Of a stretch of 64,000 nt of DNA, positions 7,383 to 16,059 are shown one piece after another. This DNA comes from Hugenholtzia roseola DSM 9546. GTDB taxonomy: Bacteria; Bacteroidota; Bacteroidia; Cytophagales; Bernardetiaceae. Both the position numbers and the translations under genes were made by a program. The number at the start of each line of letters is the position of its first letter. The first letter of the stretch is position 1. Location of the stretch: positions 79,669 to 143,668 of the forward strand of contig NZ_KE383882.1 in NCBI RefSeq assembly GCF_000422585.1. Direction: 5' to 3'. The notes beneath the pieces were generated by a model. That model was not told the DNA's origin. It saw only the letters and a program-made list of their open reading frames with translations, and ran no database searches.

Positions 7383-9056
7383 CTACATCTTACTTTGCAC
7401 AATTTCCAATACTTCGGCTTCCATCTTTTCGGCGGTGTCGGCTAAGGCTTTTGCCTCTGCAAAAATTTCGGCTACATATTCCTTGTCGCTTTCTGAAGCC
7501 GCATTGATTTGGACATTTAGATACGCCCCCCTAACGGCAGCCCGCAATGCCAACGCGCCCACGCCTGCGTCAGAAACCGAATTAGGATTGCCCGAAGCCG
7601 CCATCGCCTTGATGAGCGGAAAGGCAGATACGGCAGTTCGGATAATTTCCAAAGGCACTTCTATTGCATTGCGATTTGCCTTTGCGATAGCCTGACTACG
7701 CACGATTTTTTCCTGCTCCGAATCTTTTGGCAGTTTAAACGCCTCCATAATGGCATTGAAGGCGGCGGTATCTTCATCTACCAAATAAAGTAGGCGATTT
7801 TTGATTTTTTCGCCTTCTTCGGCATAGTTAGAAAATTCTTCCCAATGTGCGTCCCAACCGCGCTTATGAGAAGAAAGGTTTGCCACCATTGTACCCAAAG
7901 CCGCCCCCAAAGCACCCATATAAGCCGATACCGAACCGCCCCCCGGCGCAGGCGACTCCGAAGCCGTTTCGTGTGCAAAATCTGCCAGCGAAAGCCCTAC
8001 CAAAGGACGCGCATTTTTTTCTGCAATGCGATACTCGATGATTTTTTCTTCGGCAATAAAAGGTTTTAAATCATCAAGTCCCATAGATTTGATGGCAATT
8101 TTGATAAGTTCGGCTTCTGAAACGCCGACCGAACGCTGCTGCTTGCGAAGGAAATATTTGCCTGCTTCGAGCATCATACGCAAAGGCAGAAGTCCTACAA
8201 TTTCCGTCCCCGTAACGCGCAAACCGCGCTGATAGGCACTTTCGGCGATGGCTTCGAAGGCAAGGTGCAAGGGAGTAGCGTTGATGTCGGTAATGTTCAT
8301 CGAAACCTGTGCAATGCCATATTCAGCAATGTACCAACCGATAGCCTTTGTGCCTTTGCAAGCACCTGCTTGGCGAATTGGCTCACCTTTTTCATCAACA
8401 AGCGGCTTGCCTTCGCTATCCATTACTACCCTGCCTGCCTCGCGCACATCAAAGGCAACGGCGTTGGCGCGTCGTGTAGAAGTGGTATTGAGGTTGAAAT
8501 TGACAGCAATGAGGAAATCACGTGCGCCGATAGCGGTTGCACCTGTGCGAGGGCGAAATTCGGCTGCACCGTAGTCGGGCTTGTGTTCGGGCTTTTTGAG
8601 TTTTTCGGGTAAGGCTTCATATTCGCCTGCCCGCACATACGCCAAATTTTTGCGTTCAGGTTTGGTAGCGGCACTTTCATAGCAATAAACGGCATAGTCT
8701 AATTCGCGCCCTACGCGCTCGGCTAATTGGTGGGCTAACTTTGCCGTTTCTTCCATGCTAATATTGGCTATCGGAACAAGCGGACAAACGTCGGTAGCCC
8801 CAAAGCGCGGATGCTCGCCCTTGTGCTTGCGCATATCAATTAGCTCTTGTGCCTTTTTGATGGCGCGAAAGGCGGCTTCCAAGACGGGCGCAGGCTCACC
8901 TACAAAGGTTACGACGGTGCGATTGGTAGCGTATCCGGGGTCTACGTCTAAAAGTTGTACGCCTTCCACGCTTTCTATTTGGTCGGTGATTTCTTTGATA
9001 ATTTTCAAATCTCTACCTTCCGAAAAATTAGGCACACATTCTATCAACTGTTTCAT
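7383..9056 (-). CDS. ftcD: glutamate formimidoyltransferase / formimidoyltetrahydrofolate cyclodeaminase fusion
   Basis: A bifunctional enzyme of histidine degradation. The N-terminal half moves the formimino group from N-formiminoglutamate to tetrahydrofolate. The C-terminal half releases ammonia to give 5,10-methenyl-THF. From the Met at 9056 (MKQLIECVPNFSEGRD) the product is 557 residues; a frame open to 9095 adds a Phe-rich leader that is unlikely. H82 in EHPRFGATD matches the catalytic histidine of the mammalian enzyme, and the cyclodeaminase half begins near 345 with SPAPGGGSVSAYMGALG. Many bacteria keep the two activities in separate genes; the fused form resembles the eukaryotic FTCD. 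No other hut genes are adjacent. Confidence 0.95.
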   Translation of the reverse strand: MKQLIECVPNFSEGRDLKIIKEITDQIESVEGVQLLDVDPGYATNRTVVTFVGEPAPVLEAAFRAIKKAQELIDMRKHKGEHPRFGATDVCPLVPIANISMEETAKLAHQLAERVGRELDYAVYCYESAATKPERKNLAYVRAGEYEALPEKLKKPEHKPDYGAAEFRPRTGATAIGARDFLIAVNFNLNTTSTRRANAVAFDVREAGRVVMDSEGKPLVDEKGEPIRQAGACKGTKAIGWYIAEYGIAQVSMNITDINATPLHLAFEAIAESAYQRGLRVTGTEIVGLLPLRMMLEAGKYFLRKQQRSVGVSEAELIKIAIKSMGLDDLKPFIAEEKIIEYRIAEKNARPLVGLSLADFAHETASESPAPGGGSVSAYMGALGAALGTMVANLSSHKRGWDAHWEEFSNYAEEGEKIKNRLLYLVDEDTAAFNAIMEAFKLPKDSEQEKIVRSQAIAKANRNAIEVPLEIIRTAVSAFPLIKAMAASGNPNSVSDAGVGALALRAAVRGAYLNVQINAASESDKEYVAEIFAEAKALADTAEKMEAEVLEIVQSKM

Positions 9057-9148
9057 AAAAAAAGAGAAATAGGGTTGGGAAAAGAAGTCGGACAAAATTA
9101 CGGCTTTTTTCCAAACCCCTTGATAGCGTATTTTCTCTTTTCTAATCC

Positions 9149-9583
9149 CTAACCAAGCCTGCGTGATAAACTTGCAAAAATCTCATCTCGCTTTTGTTTT
9201 TTGATAGCAGCATCGATAATATCTTCGACAATAACATCTACTACCTGCGCCTTGAAACCCAAAGCATTAGCAAAACGGCGACATTTATAGACTTCGTCTT
9301 CATCTATCTCACCATCAATAAGCATCATATACACAAGGTCTATGAGTTGGTCGAGTCGTTCTCTATCGCTCGAAGGTGGATAAAATTCTACCCCCTCTGG
9401 ATATTTTAAAACGCTGACATAATCCTCGCGTGTTATGCCAAGTCGCTCTCCGACGTGCAATAAGAAATCCTGCTCGTCTTCGTTAATATCGCCATCGGCA
9501 GCAGCTATAATGAGAAGATTTTTAATGTGACTTTTTTGCTTTTTCCGTTTTTCGCTATTCATAAAGCTATCAAGAAAACCCAT
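9149..9583 (-). CDS. TerB-like (tellurite resistance/co-chaperone fold) protein
   Basis: A 144-residue soluble acidic protein, all-helical in appearance. Two similar acidic motifs, ADGDINEDEQDFL (about 30-42) and IDGEIDEDEVYKC (about 91-103), sit at the start of helices; this is the hallmark of TerB-family domains, which bind metal through acidic residues. The N-terminus (MGFLDSFMNSEKRKKQK) is amphipathic and basic, so membrane association is possible. No other ter genes are nearby, so tellurite resistance should not be assumed. It sits upstream of ftcD on the same strand, 92 bases away. Confidence 0.7.
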   Translation of the reverse strand: MGFLDSFMNSEKRKKQKSHIKNLLIIAAADGDINEDEQDFLLHVGERLGITREDYVSVLKYPEGVEFYPPSSDRERLDQLIDLVYMMLIDGEIDEDEVYKCRRFANALGFKAQVVDVIVEDIIDAAIKKQKRDEIFASLSRRLG

Positions 9584-9904
9584 AGGATAAAATTTTTGAG
9601 TTGGTAAATTAAAGACTAATAAAAAAACTTACGGCACGAATATACGAGTTTAGCATTTGATATAAAATAGTAAAGCTATTTTAAAGCTATTGTATGAAAT
9701 TACTTGCAATACAAATAAGGGACATGAACAGAGTTGAAGATATAAAGTATTGACTGTCAAGCACTTTTATATTTCCCATGCAATTTTTTGCAATAAAAAA
9801 AATGTAGGCGAATACGTGGAGAATTTCCTAAGCTGCATTTGAAAAAAAACGTAACTTTGCAGGCGAATAGACTTGTTTATCTCTTTACCCTTAACCCTTT
9901 GCAG
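9584..9904. other. divergent intergenic region upstream of ndk
   Basis: About 320 AT-rich bases between the TerB-like gene and ndk. It contains a TAACTTTG box at 9852-9859 that can serve as the -7 element for ndk, followed by GCAGGCGAA. The same run TAACTTTGCAGGCGAA is found upstream of mpl (24132-24147). No small gene is convincing here. Confidence 0.5.
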
Positions 9905-10324
9905 ATGGCGACGAATCGCACCTTTACCATGATTAAGCCCGACGCTTTTAGCGCAGGCAATGCAGGCAATATTTTGGCTATGATAGAAAAAGCGGGCTTC
10001 CGCTTGGTAGCGGCAAAAATCACTCACCTTAGCCCTGCACGTGCAGGCGAATTTTACGCTGTCCATAAAGAGCGTCCTTTCTACCAAGACCTCTGTGCTT
10101 ATATGTCTTCGGGTGCTATCGTGGCTGCCATTTTAGAAAAAGAAAATGCGGTAGAAGATTTCCGCAAACTTATCGGCGCAACCGACCCTAAAAAAGCCGA
10201 CGCAGGCACTGTACGCGCCCTTTATGGCACTTCCATCGAAGCCAATGCCGTTCATGGCTCTGATTCTGATGAAAATGCCGCCATCGAGGGTAGCTTTTTC
10301 TTCTCTAACTTAGAACAATTCTAA
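9905..10324 (+). CDS. ndk: nucleoside diphosphate kinase
   Basis: NDK transfers gamma-phosphate between NTPs and NDPs through a phosphohistidine. The 139-residue product from the ATG at 9905 ([14 protein letters not shown]) has the usual family length. [23 protein letters not shown], and NAVHGSDS with active-site His117 are all in place. A longer frame from 9839 would add 22 residues before the domain and is not needed. A stem-loop terminator follows at 10343-10378. Confidence 0.97.
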   Translation: MATNRTFTMIKPDAFSAGNAGNILAMIEKAGFRLVAAKITHLSPARAGEFYAVHKERPFYQDLCAYMSSGAIVAAILEKENAVEDFRKLIGATDPKKADAGTVRALYGTSIEANAVHGSDSDENAAIEGSFFFSNLEQF

Positions 10325-10342
10325 ACTTAAACGGTTTATTTT

Positions 10343-10378
10343 TCAAACCCTAAGCGCGAAAAGAGGCTTGGGGTTTGA
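10343..10378 (+). terminator. intrinsic terminator after ndk
   Basis: The arms TCAAACCCTAAGC and GCTTGGGGTTTGA form a hairpin, and a T-rich tract (ATTATTTTTATTTTTTC) follows. It belongs to the recurring AAACCCTAAGC hairpin set of this window. Confidence 0.7.
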
Positions 10379-10403
10379 ATTATTTTTATTTTTTCAAAAT
10401 CCT

Positions 10404-10916
10404 ATGCCTGCTTCTCCGCAAAATAGAATCCTGACTGCCGCCCAAACGCTGCAAAAGATACGCCGTTTGGCTTATGAAATTTATGAGCAAAATTTTGGTG
10501 TAGATACCCTTATTTTGGCAGGTATCCAAGAAAATGGCTATGTGTTGGCACAAAGGCTCAAGGCGGAACTCTTAGCGATTGCGCCCATAGAAGTAGAACT
10601 GGTATCGGTAGAATTAGACAAATTGTATCCCACACAAAGCAAGGTAGGCATTTCTGTTCCTTTGCCGACCTTAGAACAACAGGTGATTATTTTGGTAGAT
10701 GACGTTCTGAATACGGGCAGGACTTTGGCTTATAGCCTGCGCCCTTTTTTAGAAGTGCCGATTAAAAGGCTGCAAACGGCGGTTTTGGTAGATAGAAACC
10801 ACGCCGATTTTCCGATTGCGGCAGACTTTGTAGGGTATCGCCTCTCGACTACACTTTTGGAACACGTAGAGGTAATTTTGAAAGAAAATCAGGAAATAGG
10901 CGTTTATTTGTATTAG
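10404..10916 (+). CDS. phosphoribosyltransferase domain protein (PyrR/HPRT-like)
   Basis: The 170-residue product (ATG at 10404, MPASPQNRIL) has a type I PRTase fold with the PRPP-binding motif VIILVDDVLNTGRTL at about 94-108. Leu-rich strands precede it (DTLILAGIQENGYVLAQ, about 34-50). Length and the KVGISVPLP region resemble PyrR or a purine/pyrimidine PRTase; RNA-binding PyrR activity cannot be judged by eye. It follows ndk in the same direction, both being nucleotide-metabolism genes, but a terminator separates them. Confidence 0.8.
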   Translation: MPASPQNRILTAAQTLQKIRRLAYEIYEQNFGVDTLILAGIQENGYVLAQRLKAELLAIAPIEVELVSVELDKLYPTQSKVGISVPLPTLEQQVIILVDDVLNTGRTLAYSLRPFLEVPIKRLQTAVLVDRNHADFPIAADFVGYRLSTTLLEHVEVILKENQEIGVYLY

Positions 10917-11093
10917 ATTGCTGTTTTTTAGGTAGAAAAAGCATTTTTATAGCATCGATTTGTAGGAATTTGTAGGAGCAGGGCATTGCCTTTTCAGTAG
11001 ATAGGGGAGGCAAAAAAAGACAAGCCCTTTCAGAACTTGTCTATAATTTGTTTGTAATTTGTTTGTAATTTGTTTGTGATTTCTTTACAATTT

Positions 11094-11750
11094 TTAGTTA
11101 TTAACCACTGCGGCTAACTTTTCCTTGTTTTGCTTCAAGAGTTCTCTCTCTTGGGCGGTAAAAGTTTTTTCGTTATCAGCTTTGGCACGCGCTTGGGTTT
11201 CTTCAAGCCCCTTCGCATAATTTTCTTGCTGTGCTTGGGCAGATTTGATGACTTCTTCTATCTGCTTGCGCGATTCAGGGTCTAAATCAGGGTTATTGAG
11301 TTGTTCTTTGTAGCTCTCTATGGAGGCTTGTATTTGGTCTGTTACCTGCCCCGATAAATCTGCATTTTCCATTTGCAGATATGCCAATCCGCTGGTAATC
11401 TTCATGTGAGTGGCTAAAAAGTCGTTGAAGTCTTTAAAACCCTTATCCGTAATTTTCTGACGAATTTCGACATTTGCCATGAGTGCGCTTTTGTCGCCCC
11501 AATTTTGCCCTGCAAAATCCTGCATAACCGCTATGTAGTTATCCAATATTTCCTGATTCAAAGTTACGGGGTAGGCATTTTCGCCTTCCTGTGCATTTTC
11601 TACCGTTATGCCTTCTTCGGCTAAGGCTTCCTGTACGGCTTCTTGGGCTTTGTTTTGAGCGGCTTCTTTGATTTTATCACAACTGCTCAATCCGAAAAAA
11701 AGTACGGTCGTTGCCACACATAGGGGCAGCATAAAAGAATAGCGTTTCAT
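11094..11750 (-). CDS. predicted lipoprotein with helical, Gln/Glu-rich body
   Basis: Not recognised as a known family. From the ATG at 11750 the 218-residue protein has a type II signal peptide ending in GLSSC (lipobox Cys about 23). It is then almost entirely charged helix-forming sequence: AAQNKAQEAVQEALAEEG, and a C-terminal half rich in Gln, Glu, Lys and Ala. It is probably attached to the outer or inner membrane. The upstream ATG at 11798 would bury the signal and is rejected. It lies 150 bases downstream of scoB in the same direction, with the 11856-11888 hairpin between them, so it is probably a separate unit. Confidence 0.7.
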   Translation of the reverse strand: MKRYSFMLPLCVATTVLFFGLSSCDKIKEAAQNKAQEAVQEALAEEGITVENAQEGENAYPVTLNQEILDNYIAVMQDFAGQNWGDKSALMANVEIRQKITDKGFKDFNDFLATHMKITSGLAYLQMENADLSGQVTDQIQASIESYKEQLNNPDLDPESRKQIEEVIKSAQAQQENYAKGLEETQARAKADNEKTFTAQERELLKQNKEKLAAVVNN

Positions 11751-11855
11751 AAAAATAGCGTTTAAAAGAGATGACGAAAAAAGAATTTGAAGCCGCAAGA
11801 TACGAATAAAAAATTTATTCCGAAAAAAGTCCTATTTCTACGCAAGTCCAAATTG

Positions 11856-11888
11856 AAACCCTAAGCCCTTTATCGAGGCTTAGGGTTT
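11856..11888 (-). terminator. hairpin terminator after scoB
   Basis: AAACCCTAAGCC (11856-11867) pairs perfectly with GGCTTAGGGTTT (11877-11888). Read on the minus strand it lies just past the scoB stop at 11900, with TTTCAATTT after the stem. Confidence 0.65.
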
Positions 11889-11899
11889 GTTGTGTTTGG

Positions 11900-12556
11900 T
11901 TAGATTTTCATTTCAGGCACGTGTGCAGGAATGATAAGTTTGCCTTCGGTCGCATTTTTTACCTGCTCAACGCTCACACCAGGGGCAGTTTCTACTAATA
12001 AAAAGCCTTCTGGGGTGATGTCTAAAACGGCTAAATCAGTTACCACTTTTTTGACACAACCCAAACCTGTGATGGGGAGGGTGCATTTCGAAAGGAGTTT
12101 CGATTCGCCTTTTTTATTGGTGTGCATCATCGCCACGATAATATTTTGGGCAGAGGCTACCAAATCCATCGCGCCTCCCATGCCTTTGACCATGACGTTG
12201 GGGATTTTCCAGTTGGCAATATCGCCATTGTCGGCTACTTCCATCGCACCCAAAACGGTCAAATCTACGTGTCCGCCGCGAATCATGGCAAAACTAAGGG
12301 CAGAGTCGAAGATAGAAGAACCAGCTAAGGTGGTGACGGTTTCTTTGCCTGCATTGATGAGGTCGGCATCTACTTTTTCTTCGGTAGGATAGGGACCCAT
12401 TCCGAGCAGTCCGTTTTCTGATTGCAAGACGACTTCGATACCTTGGGGTACGTAATTGGCAACTAAGGTAGGGATTCCGATACCTAAATTGACATAAAAG
12501 CCGTCTTGTAGTTCTTGTGCAATGCGTTTGGCAATGCCAAATTTATCTAAGGGCAT
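11900..12556 (-). CDS. scoB: 3-oxoacid CoA-transferase subunit B
   Basis: Subunit B of succinyl-CoA:3-ketoacid (acetoacetate) CoA-transferase, which activates acetoacetate with a CoA donor. The 218-residue product has the catalytic glutamate E47 in [11 protein letters not shown] and the family stretches [34 protein letters not shown] (near 79) and [17 protein letters not shown]. Subunit A lies immediately upstream, with 38 bases between the two genes, forming a heterodimer operon for ketone-body or short-chain acid use. Confidence 0.95.
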   Translation of the reverse strand: MPLDKFGIAKRIAQELQDGFYVNLGIGIPTLVANYVPQGIEVVLQSENGLLGMGPYPTEEKVDADLINAGKETVTTLAGSSIFDSALSFAMIRGGHVDLTVLGAMEVADNGDIANWKIPNVMVKGMGGAMDLVASAQNIIVAMMHTNKKGESKLLSKCTLPITGLGCVKKVVTDLAVLDITPEGFLLVETAPGVSVEQVKNATEGKLIIPAHVPEMKI

Positions 12557-12594
12557 AGACTAAGTTCGTTAGAGTTGGGAAAAAAAGGAAGATA

Positions 12595-13287
12595 TTATTT
12601 TTGCACCGTTCTTTTTTCGATGCGCTTTTCATACCCTACGCCTTTGAAGATGCGCTGCACAAAGATACCCGGCGTATGGATAAAATTGGGGTCTAATTCG
12701 CCCGCAGGCACTAATTCCTCTACTTCGGCGACGGTAATTTTTCCTGCCATCGCCATCATAGGATTGAAATTGCGTGCCGTTCCCTTGAAGATAAGATTGC
12801 CCATTGTATCGCCCTTCCATGCCTTGACGAAGGCGAAGTCGGCGGTTAGGGCGGTTTCTAATACGTACATTTTCTCTCCGTATTGGCGCGTTTCTTTGCC
12901 TTGTGCCACTTCGGTACCGTATCCAGCAGGTGTGAAAAAGGCGGGTATGCCTGCGCCCCCTGCCCGACAACGCTCGGCAAGCGTGCCTTGTGGAATTAGC
13001 TCTACCTCCAATTCGCCCGTAAGCAGTTGGCGTTCGAATTCGGCATTTTCGCCTACATAGGAGGAAATCATTTTGCGTACTTGCCGCTGTTGGAGCATGA
13101 GTCCGATTCCGAAATCATCTACGCCTGCATTGTTGGAAATACAAGTGAGATTCTTCACGCCCATCTTGACCAGCGCGGCGATACTATTTTCAGGGATACC
13201 ACAGAGTCCGAATCCGCCCAGCATCAGGGTCATGCCATCGCTGACTCCTACTAAGGCATCTTCGGCATTTTTATATACTTTGTTCAT
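12595..13287 (-). CDS. scoA: 3-oxoacid CoA-transferase subunit A
   Basis: Subunit A of the same CoA-transferase. The chosen ATG at 13287 (MNKVYKNAEDALVGVSDG) gives 230 residues, matching family length; an ORF start at 13323 only adds twelve residues. LGGFGLCGIPE (23-33) is the subunit A signature for CoA binding, followed by GVDDFGIGLMLQ and the GGAGIPAFFTPAGYGT stretch. It is the first gene of the scoA-scoB pair on the minus strand. Confidence 0.95.
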   Translation of the reverse strand: MNKVYKNAEDALVGVSDGMTLMLGGFGLCGIPENSIAALVKMGVKNLTCISNNAGVDDFGIGLMLQQRQVRKMISSYVGENAEFERQLLTGELEVELIPQGTLAERCRAGGAGIPAFFTPAGYGTEVAQGKETRQYGEKMYVLETALTADFAFVKAWKGDTMGNLIFKGTARNFNPMMAMAGKITVAEVEELVPAGELDPNFIHTPGIFVQRIFKGVGYEKRIEKRTVQK

Positions 13288-13370
13288 CTTGTTGAGTGTA
13301 AGGAAATGGATTTGCCATTCCAAAGTTTAGAAAAAAAAGTTGAAATACAAAATGCAAACACAGAGGCGTA

Positions 13371-14066
13371 CTAACCTGCGCTAATAATGCGCCCATCGAG
13401 CATTTCTATGATGCGGTCGGCGTTGCGTGCAAATTCGTCATCGTGTGTAACGGCGATAATGGTCTGTTTGTATTCGCTTGTCAGTTCTTTGAAGATGTCG
13501 AAAACAATTCGGGTGTTGTTGGAATCTAAATTCCCCGTCGGCTCGTCGCCCATGATAACGGCAGGGTCATTGATAAGAGCGCGTGCAATCGCAACCCTTT
13601 GCTGCTGCCCCCCCGAAAGTTGGCTGGCGCGTTTGAGTGCCTGCTCTTTCACCCCCAAAAGTGCTAATTTGGTATAGGCGCGTTCCTCTATTTCGGCACG
13701 TGTGTAAAGCCCTAATTTGAGAGCAGGGAGCATCACGTTTTGCAAGACGCTAAATTCGGGCAGCAAGTAATGAAACTGAAAAACAAAGCCAATATGGGCA
13801 TTGCGAAAATGTGCCAAAAAATTTGCCTCCTTGCCCGTCAGTAGCTCCTCTTTGATGTATAAATCGCCTTTATATTGCGTATCCATCGTGGAAAGGATAT
13901 ACAGCAAAGTAGATTTCCCACAGCCCGATTTGCCGATAAGGGTTACAAATTCGCCTTCGCCAATTTCTACCGTTATATCTTTGAGGGCATGAAATTCGAG
14001 GGGGCTATAAAAAAACTTGTTGATTTTTTCAGCCTTCAAGACCAATTTTTCCTTTTGTGCTGCCAT
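13371..14066 (-). CDS. ABC transporter ATP-binding protein, LolD/MacB type
   Basis: The 231-residue ATPase has Walker A GKSGCGKST (45-53), Q-loop region FVFQFHYLLPEFSV, signature LSGGQQQR (150-157), Walker B AVIMGDEP (169-176) and H-loop VTHDDEFA. Sequence and length match the LolD family, which powers LolCE release of lipoproteins from the inner membrane, or MacB-type exporters. No permease gene is next to it; in Bacteroidota the LolD and LolCE genes are often apart. It lies 70 bases past the caspase-like gene on the same strand, but has no expected link to it. Confidence 0.9.
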   Translation of the reverse strand: MAAQKEKLVLKAEKINKFFYSPLEFHALKDITVEIGEGEFVTLIGKSGCGKSTLLYILSTMDTQYKGDLYIKEELLTGKEANFLAHFRNAHIGFVFQFHYLLPEFSVLQNVMLPALKLGLYTRAEIEERAYTKLALLGVKEQALKRASQLSGGQQQRVAIARALINDPAVIMGDEPTGNLDSNNTRIVFDIFKELTSEYKQTIIAVTHDDEFARNADRIIEMLDGRIISAG

Positions 14067-14136
14067 TGAAACGCTAAATGCTAAGAGTTTTAAAATATGG
14101 AAAGAATTTCATTTTTTAAAATATTTTACAAACATT

Positions 14137-15954
14137 TTAAAAACTTTTGAGAAACTGCAAGAACTGTTTTAAAAGTTTGGCATTGCCCGCCTGTGAAGCT
14201 AAAGCAAAGCTCGCCTCATTTCTATTGCTAAGGGAACGGTAGAGAAAGGCTTGGTCGTTTTCCTGTTTTTCGTAAATAAAAATACTGGGAATACTTTTGG
14301 TATTATACGCATTTTTATCTACAATAAAAGGCGAAAGATTTAAAAAAGTAGGCTCTATGCGTTTGCTATCCTTTACCAACAAAACCGAATGGCTATCTGT
14401 ATAAAAAAGCGAAGGCAGTTGGCTAATTTGCCCTAAGTTGGTACTTTCCGAACTCACTTTACTAAGAAAGTGCAGAAAATCGGGCTTTTCATTTTTGAGC
14501 TTGACAATCAAGATGTTTTTGACCGAAACCAACTCATAGGCAGTCAGGAAGGCTAAACTTTGCAGCAAACGGCTCAAAGCCTGCTCGGTCTGACCGCAGA
14601 GAGCTGCCCAATAGTCGCTCTCTTTTTCTGCCAAAATCTGGTCGAGCGGCTTTTCATAAAGGCTTAAAAAGTCTTGCGTGATATGTGCCAAATCTTGATT
14701 GCCTACTAATTTATCGTGCCATTTTTCTAATTCAGGTATAAAAAAAGGTACATTTTGCGATTTAAAAATCAGACCTACTTTTTGAATGGTATGAAAAAGC
14801 CACGCAGGAGTAGGATTGTGAATCTGCTGCAAGTGCGCCTTCCACTCACTTTGCAAGGGCGTAGGCAAAGTCAATTTTTCCGCCATTTGCAAGTCCCAAA
14901 GTTGCGCCAAAAGCAAATAGGCTAAATAACGCAGCGTTTCTTCATAGATTTTAAGCGTTTGCTGCAAACGCCATTGCGTCTGTTGGAGTTGGTGGGGCGA
15001 GGGGGCGAAAAAGAGTTTGAGTTCTTCGGCAATAGAGAGGGGATAATGATTGATGATATGATTTGCTTTCTGAGTTAGTGCCAAATTGTCGTGATAATCT
15101 TCGTCGGAATCATCTTCGAAATAACGGCTCAAATCGTTGATTTCATCAAGCCCTACATCATTTTGGACGTTAATAAACTGTTCGGGGCGGTAGTGCTGCA
15201 TGGCTTGAAAAATTGGCACAATGAGGTTTCTATTGCGCTCGGCAAGTGGCAGCAGTACGTCGTAATTGTTTTGCGCAAAGACTTTTTCCTGAATGATATT
15301 GGTATTGATTTGTCGCGGTTCGGGAAAATCCTTGCTCAAAAGGCTTTCGCGCACGTGTCGGTATAGGTCGCGGAGCGTAATTTCGCGTTTTCTATTGTTG
15401 ATGCCTTTTTCCAAAGCCTCAACAATTTCATTGGTAAAAGCCGAATAAAGGGTTTCCAAAGGGTACTTCGAGGGCGTATTTTTTTTAGACGAAGCCATTA
15501 CATAGTAATTGGTCTTTTTGAAATACTCGAAGGCTTTTTCGCTAAAACAAGCATCAATAATCAAGATGACATCTAAGCGTTCTTTGTTGATGATGCGGCT
15601 CATCATCTCGATGGAAAGCCCTGAAAACAAGACCGTTTCTACCGTTGTGCTGCTTAGGGTCAGATAAAGTTCGTTGTTGTCGTCTAAAACGCCATGTCCT
15701 GCATAGTAAATCAGGAGGGTCTTTTTCGCTTTTTGGGTAGCCTGTGAAAGGGCAGTAAATACCTTCTGGGGGTTGGTTTCGTTGTAGAGGGTCTGGATAT
15801 TGTCGGCAGCCATGCCTATGGAGTCAGAGGCAAGAAGCGTTTGGAGCTTTTGCAGGTTGGTTTGTGCAGCAGGTAGGGGCGGCAAGGCAGGGTCTTGGTA
15901 CTCGCTCACCCCTATCAGCAGTGCCTGTGTGTGTTCAGCGTCGATGAGTTTCAT
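14137..15954 (-). CDS. caspase-like (peptidase C14) effector protein
   Basis: The 605-residue product (ATG at 15954, MKLIDAEHTQALLIGVSEY; an earlier ATG at 15984 adds 10 residues) begins with a caspase domain. It has ALLIGVSEY as the first strand, LIYYAGHGVL with His87, and VILIIDACFSEKAF with Cys136, which form the expected catalytic dyad. The domain ends near 230. Residues of about 250-605 are long and largely helical, with no recognised NTPase motif, TPR periodicity or membrane segment; I do not recognise that part. The upstream neighbour in the same direction is a predicted EACC1 gene, which marks this caspase as the effector of a conflict (suicide or proteolytic signalling) system. Protease substrate is unknown. 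Confidence 0.88.
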   Translation of the reverse strand: MKLIDAEHTQALLIGVSEYQDPALPPLPAAQTNLQKLQTLLASDSIGMAADNIQTLYNETNPQKVFTALSQATQKAKKTLLIYYAGHGVLDDNNELYLTLSSTTVETVLFSGLSIEMMSRIINKERLDVILIIDACFSEKAFEYFKKTNYYVMASSKKNTPSKYPLETLYSAFTNEIVEALEKGINNRKREITLRDLYRHVRESLLSKDFPEPRQINTNIIQEKVFAQNNYDVLLPLAERNRNLIVPIFQAMQHYRPEQFINVQNDVGLDEINDLSRYFEDDSDEDYHDNLALTQKANHIINHYPLSIAEELKLFFAPSPHQLQQTQWRLQQTLKIYEETLRYLAYLLLAQLWDLQMAEKLTLPTPLQSEWKAHLQQIHNPTPAWLFHTIQKVGLIFKSQNVPFFIPELEKWHDKLVGNQDLAHITQDFLSLYEKPLDQILAEKESDYWAALCGQTEQALSRLLQSLAFLTAYELVSVKNILIVKLKNEKPDFLHFLSKVSSESTNLGQISQLPSLFYTDSHSVLLVKDSKRIEPTFLNLSPFIVDKNAYNTKSIPSIFIYEKQENDQAFLYRSLSNRNEASFALASQAGNAKLLKQFLQFLKSF

Positions 15955-16059
15955 GGCTGCAAAGCAAGATGAAGAAGGCAGCAAAACGCGCCTCTACTTC
16001 GGAAAAGCCCCTTGAAAGGGTGCGAAAAGTGAGAAAAAGAGAAAAACAAGCGCAGGGTG

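Noticed and set aside
13371-14066. LolD-like ATPase as NTPase partner of the EACC1-caspase pair
   Set aside because: Its Walker and signature motifs are those of an ABC transporter ATPase, not a STAND or other regulatory NTPase.
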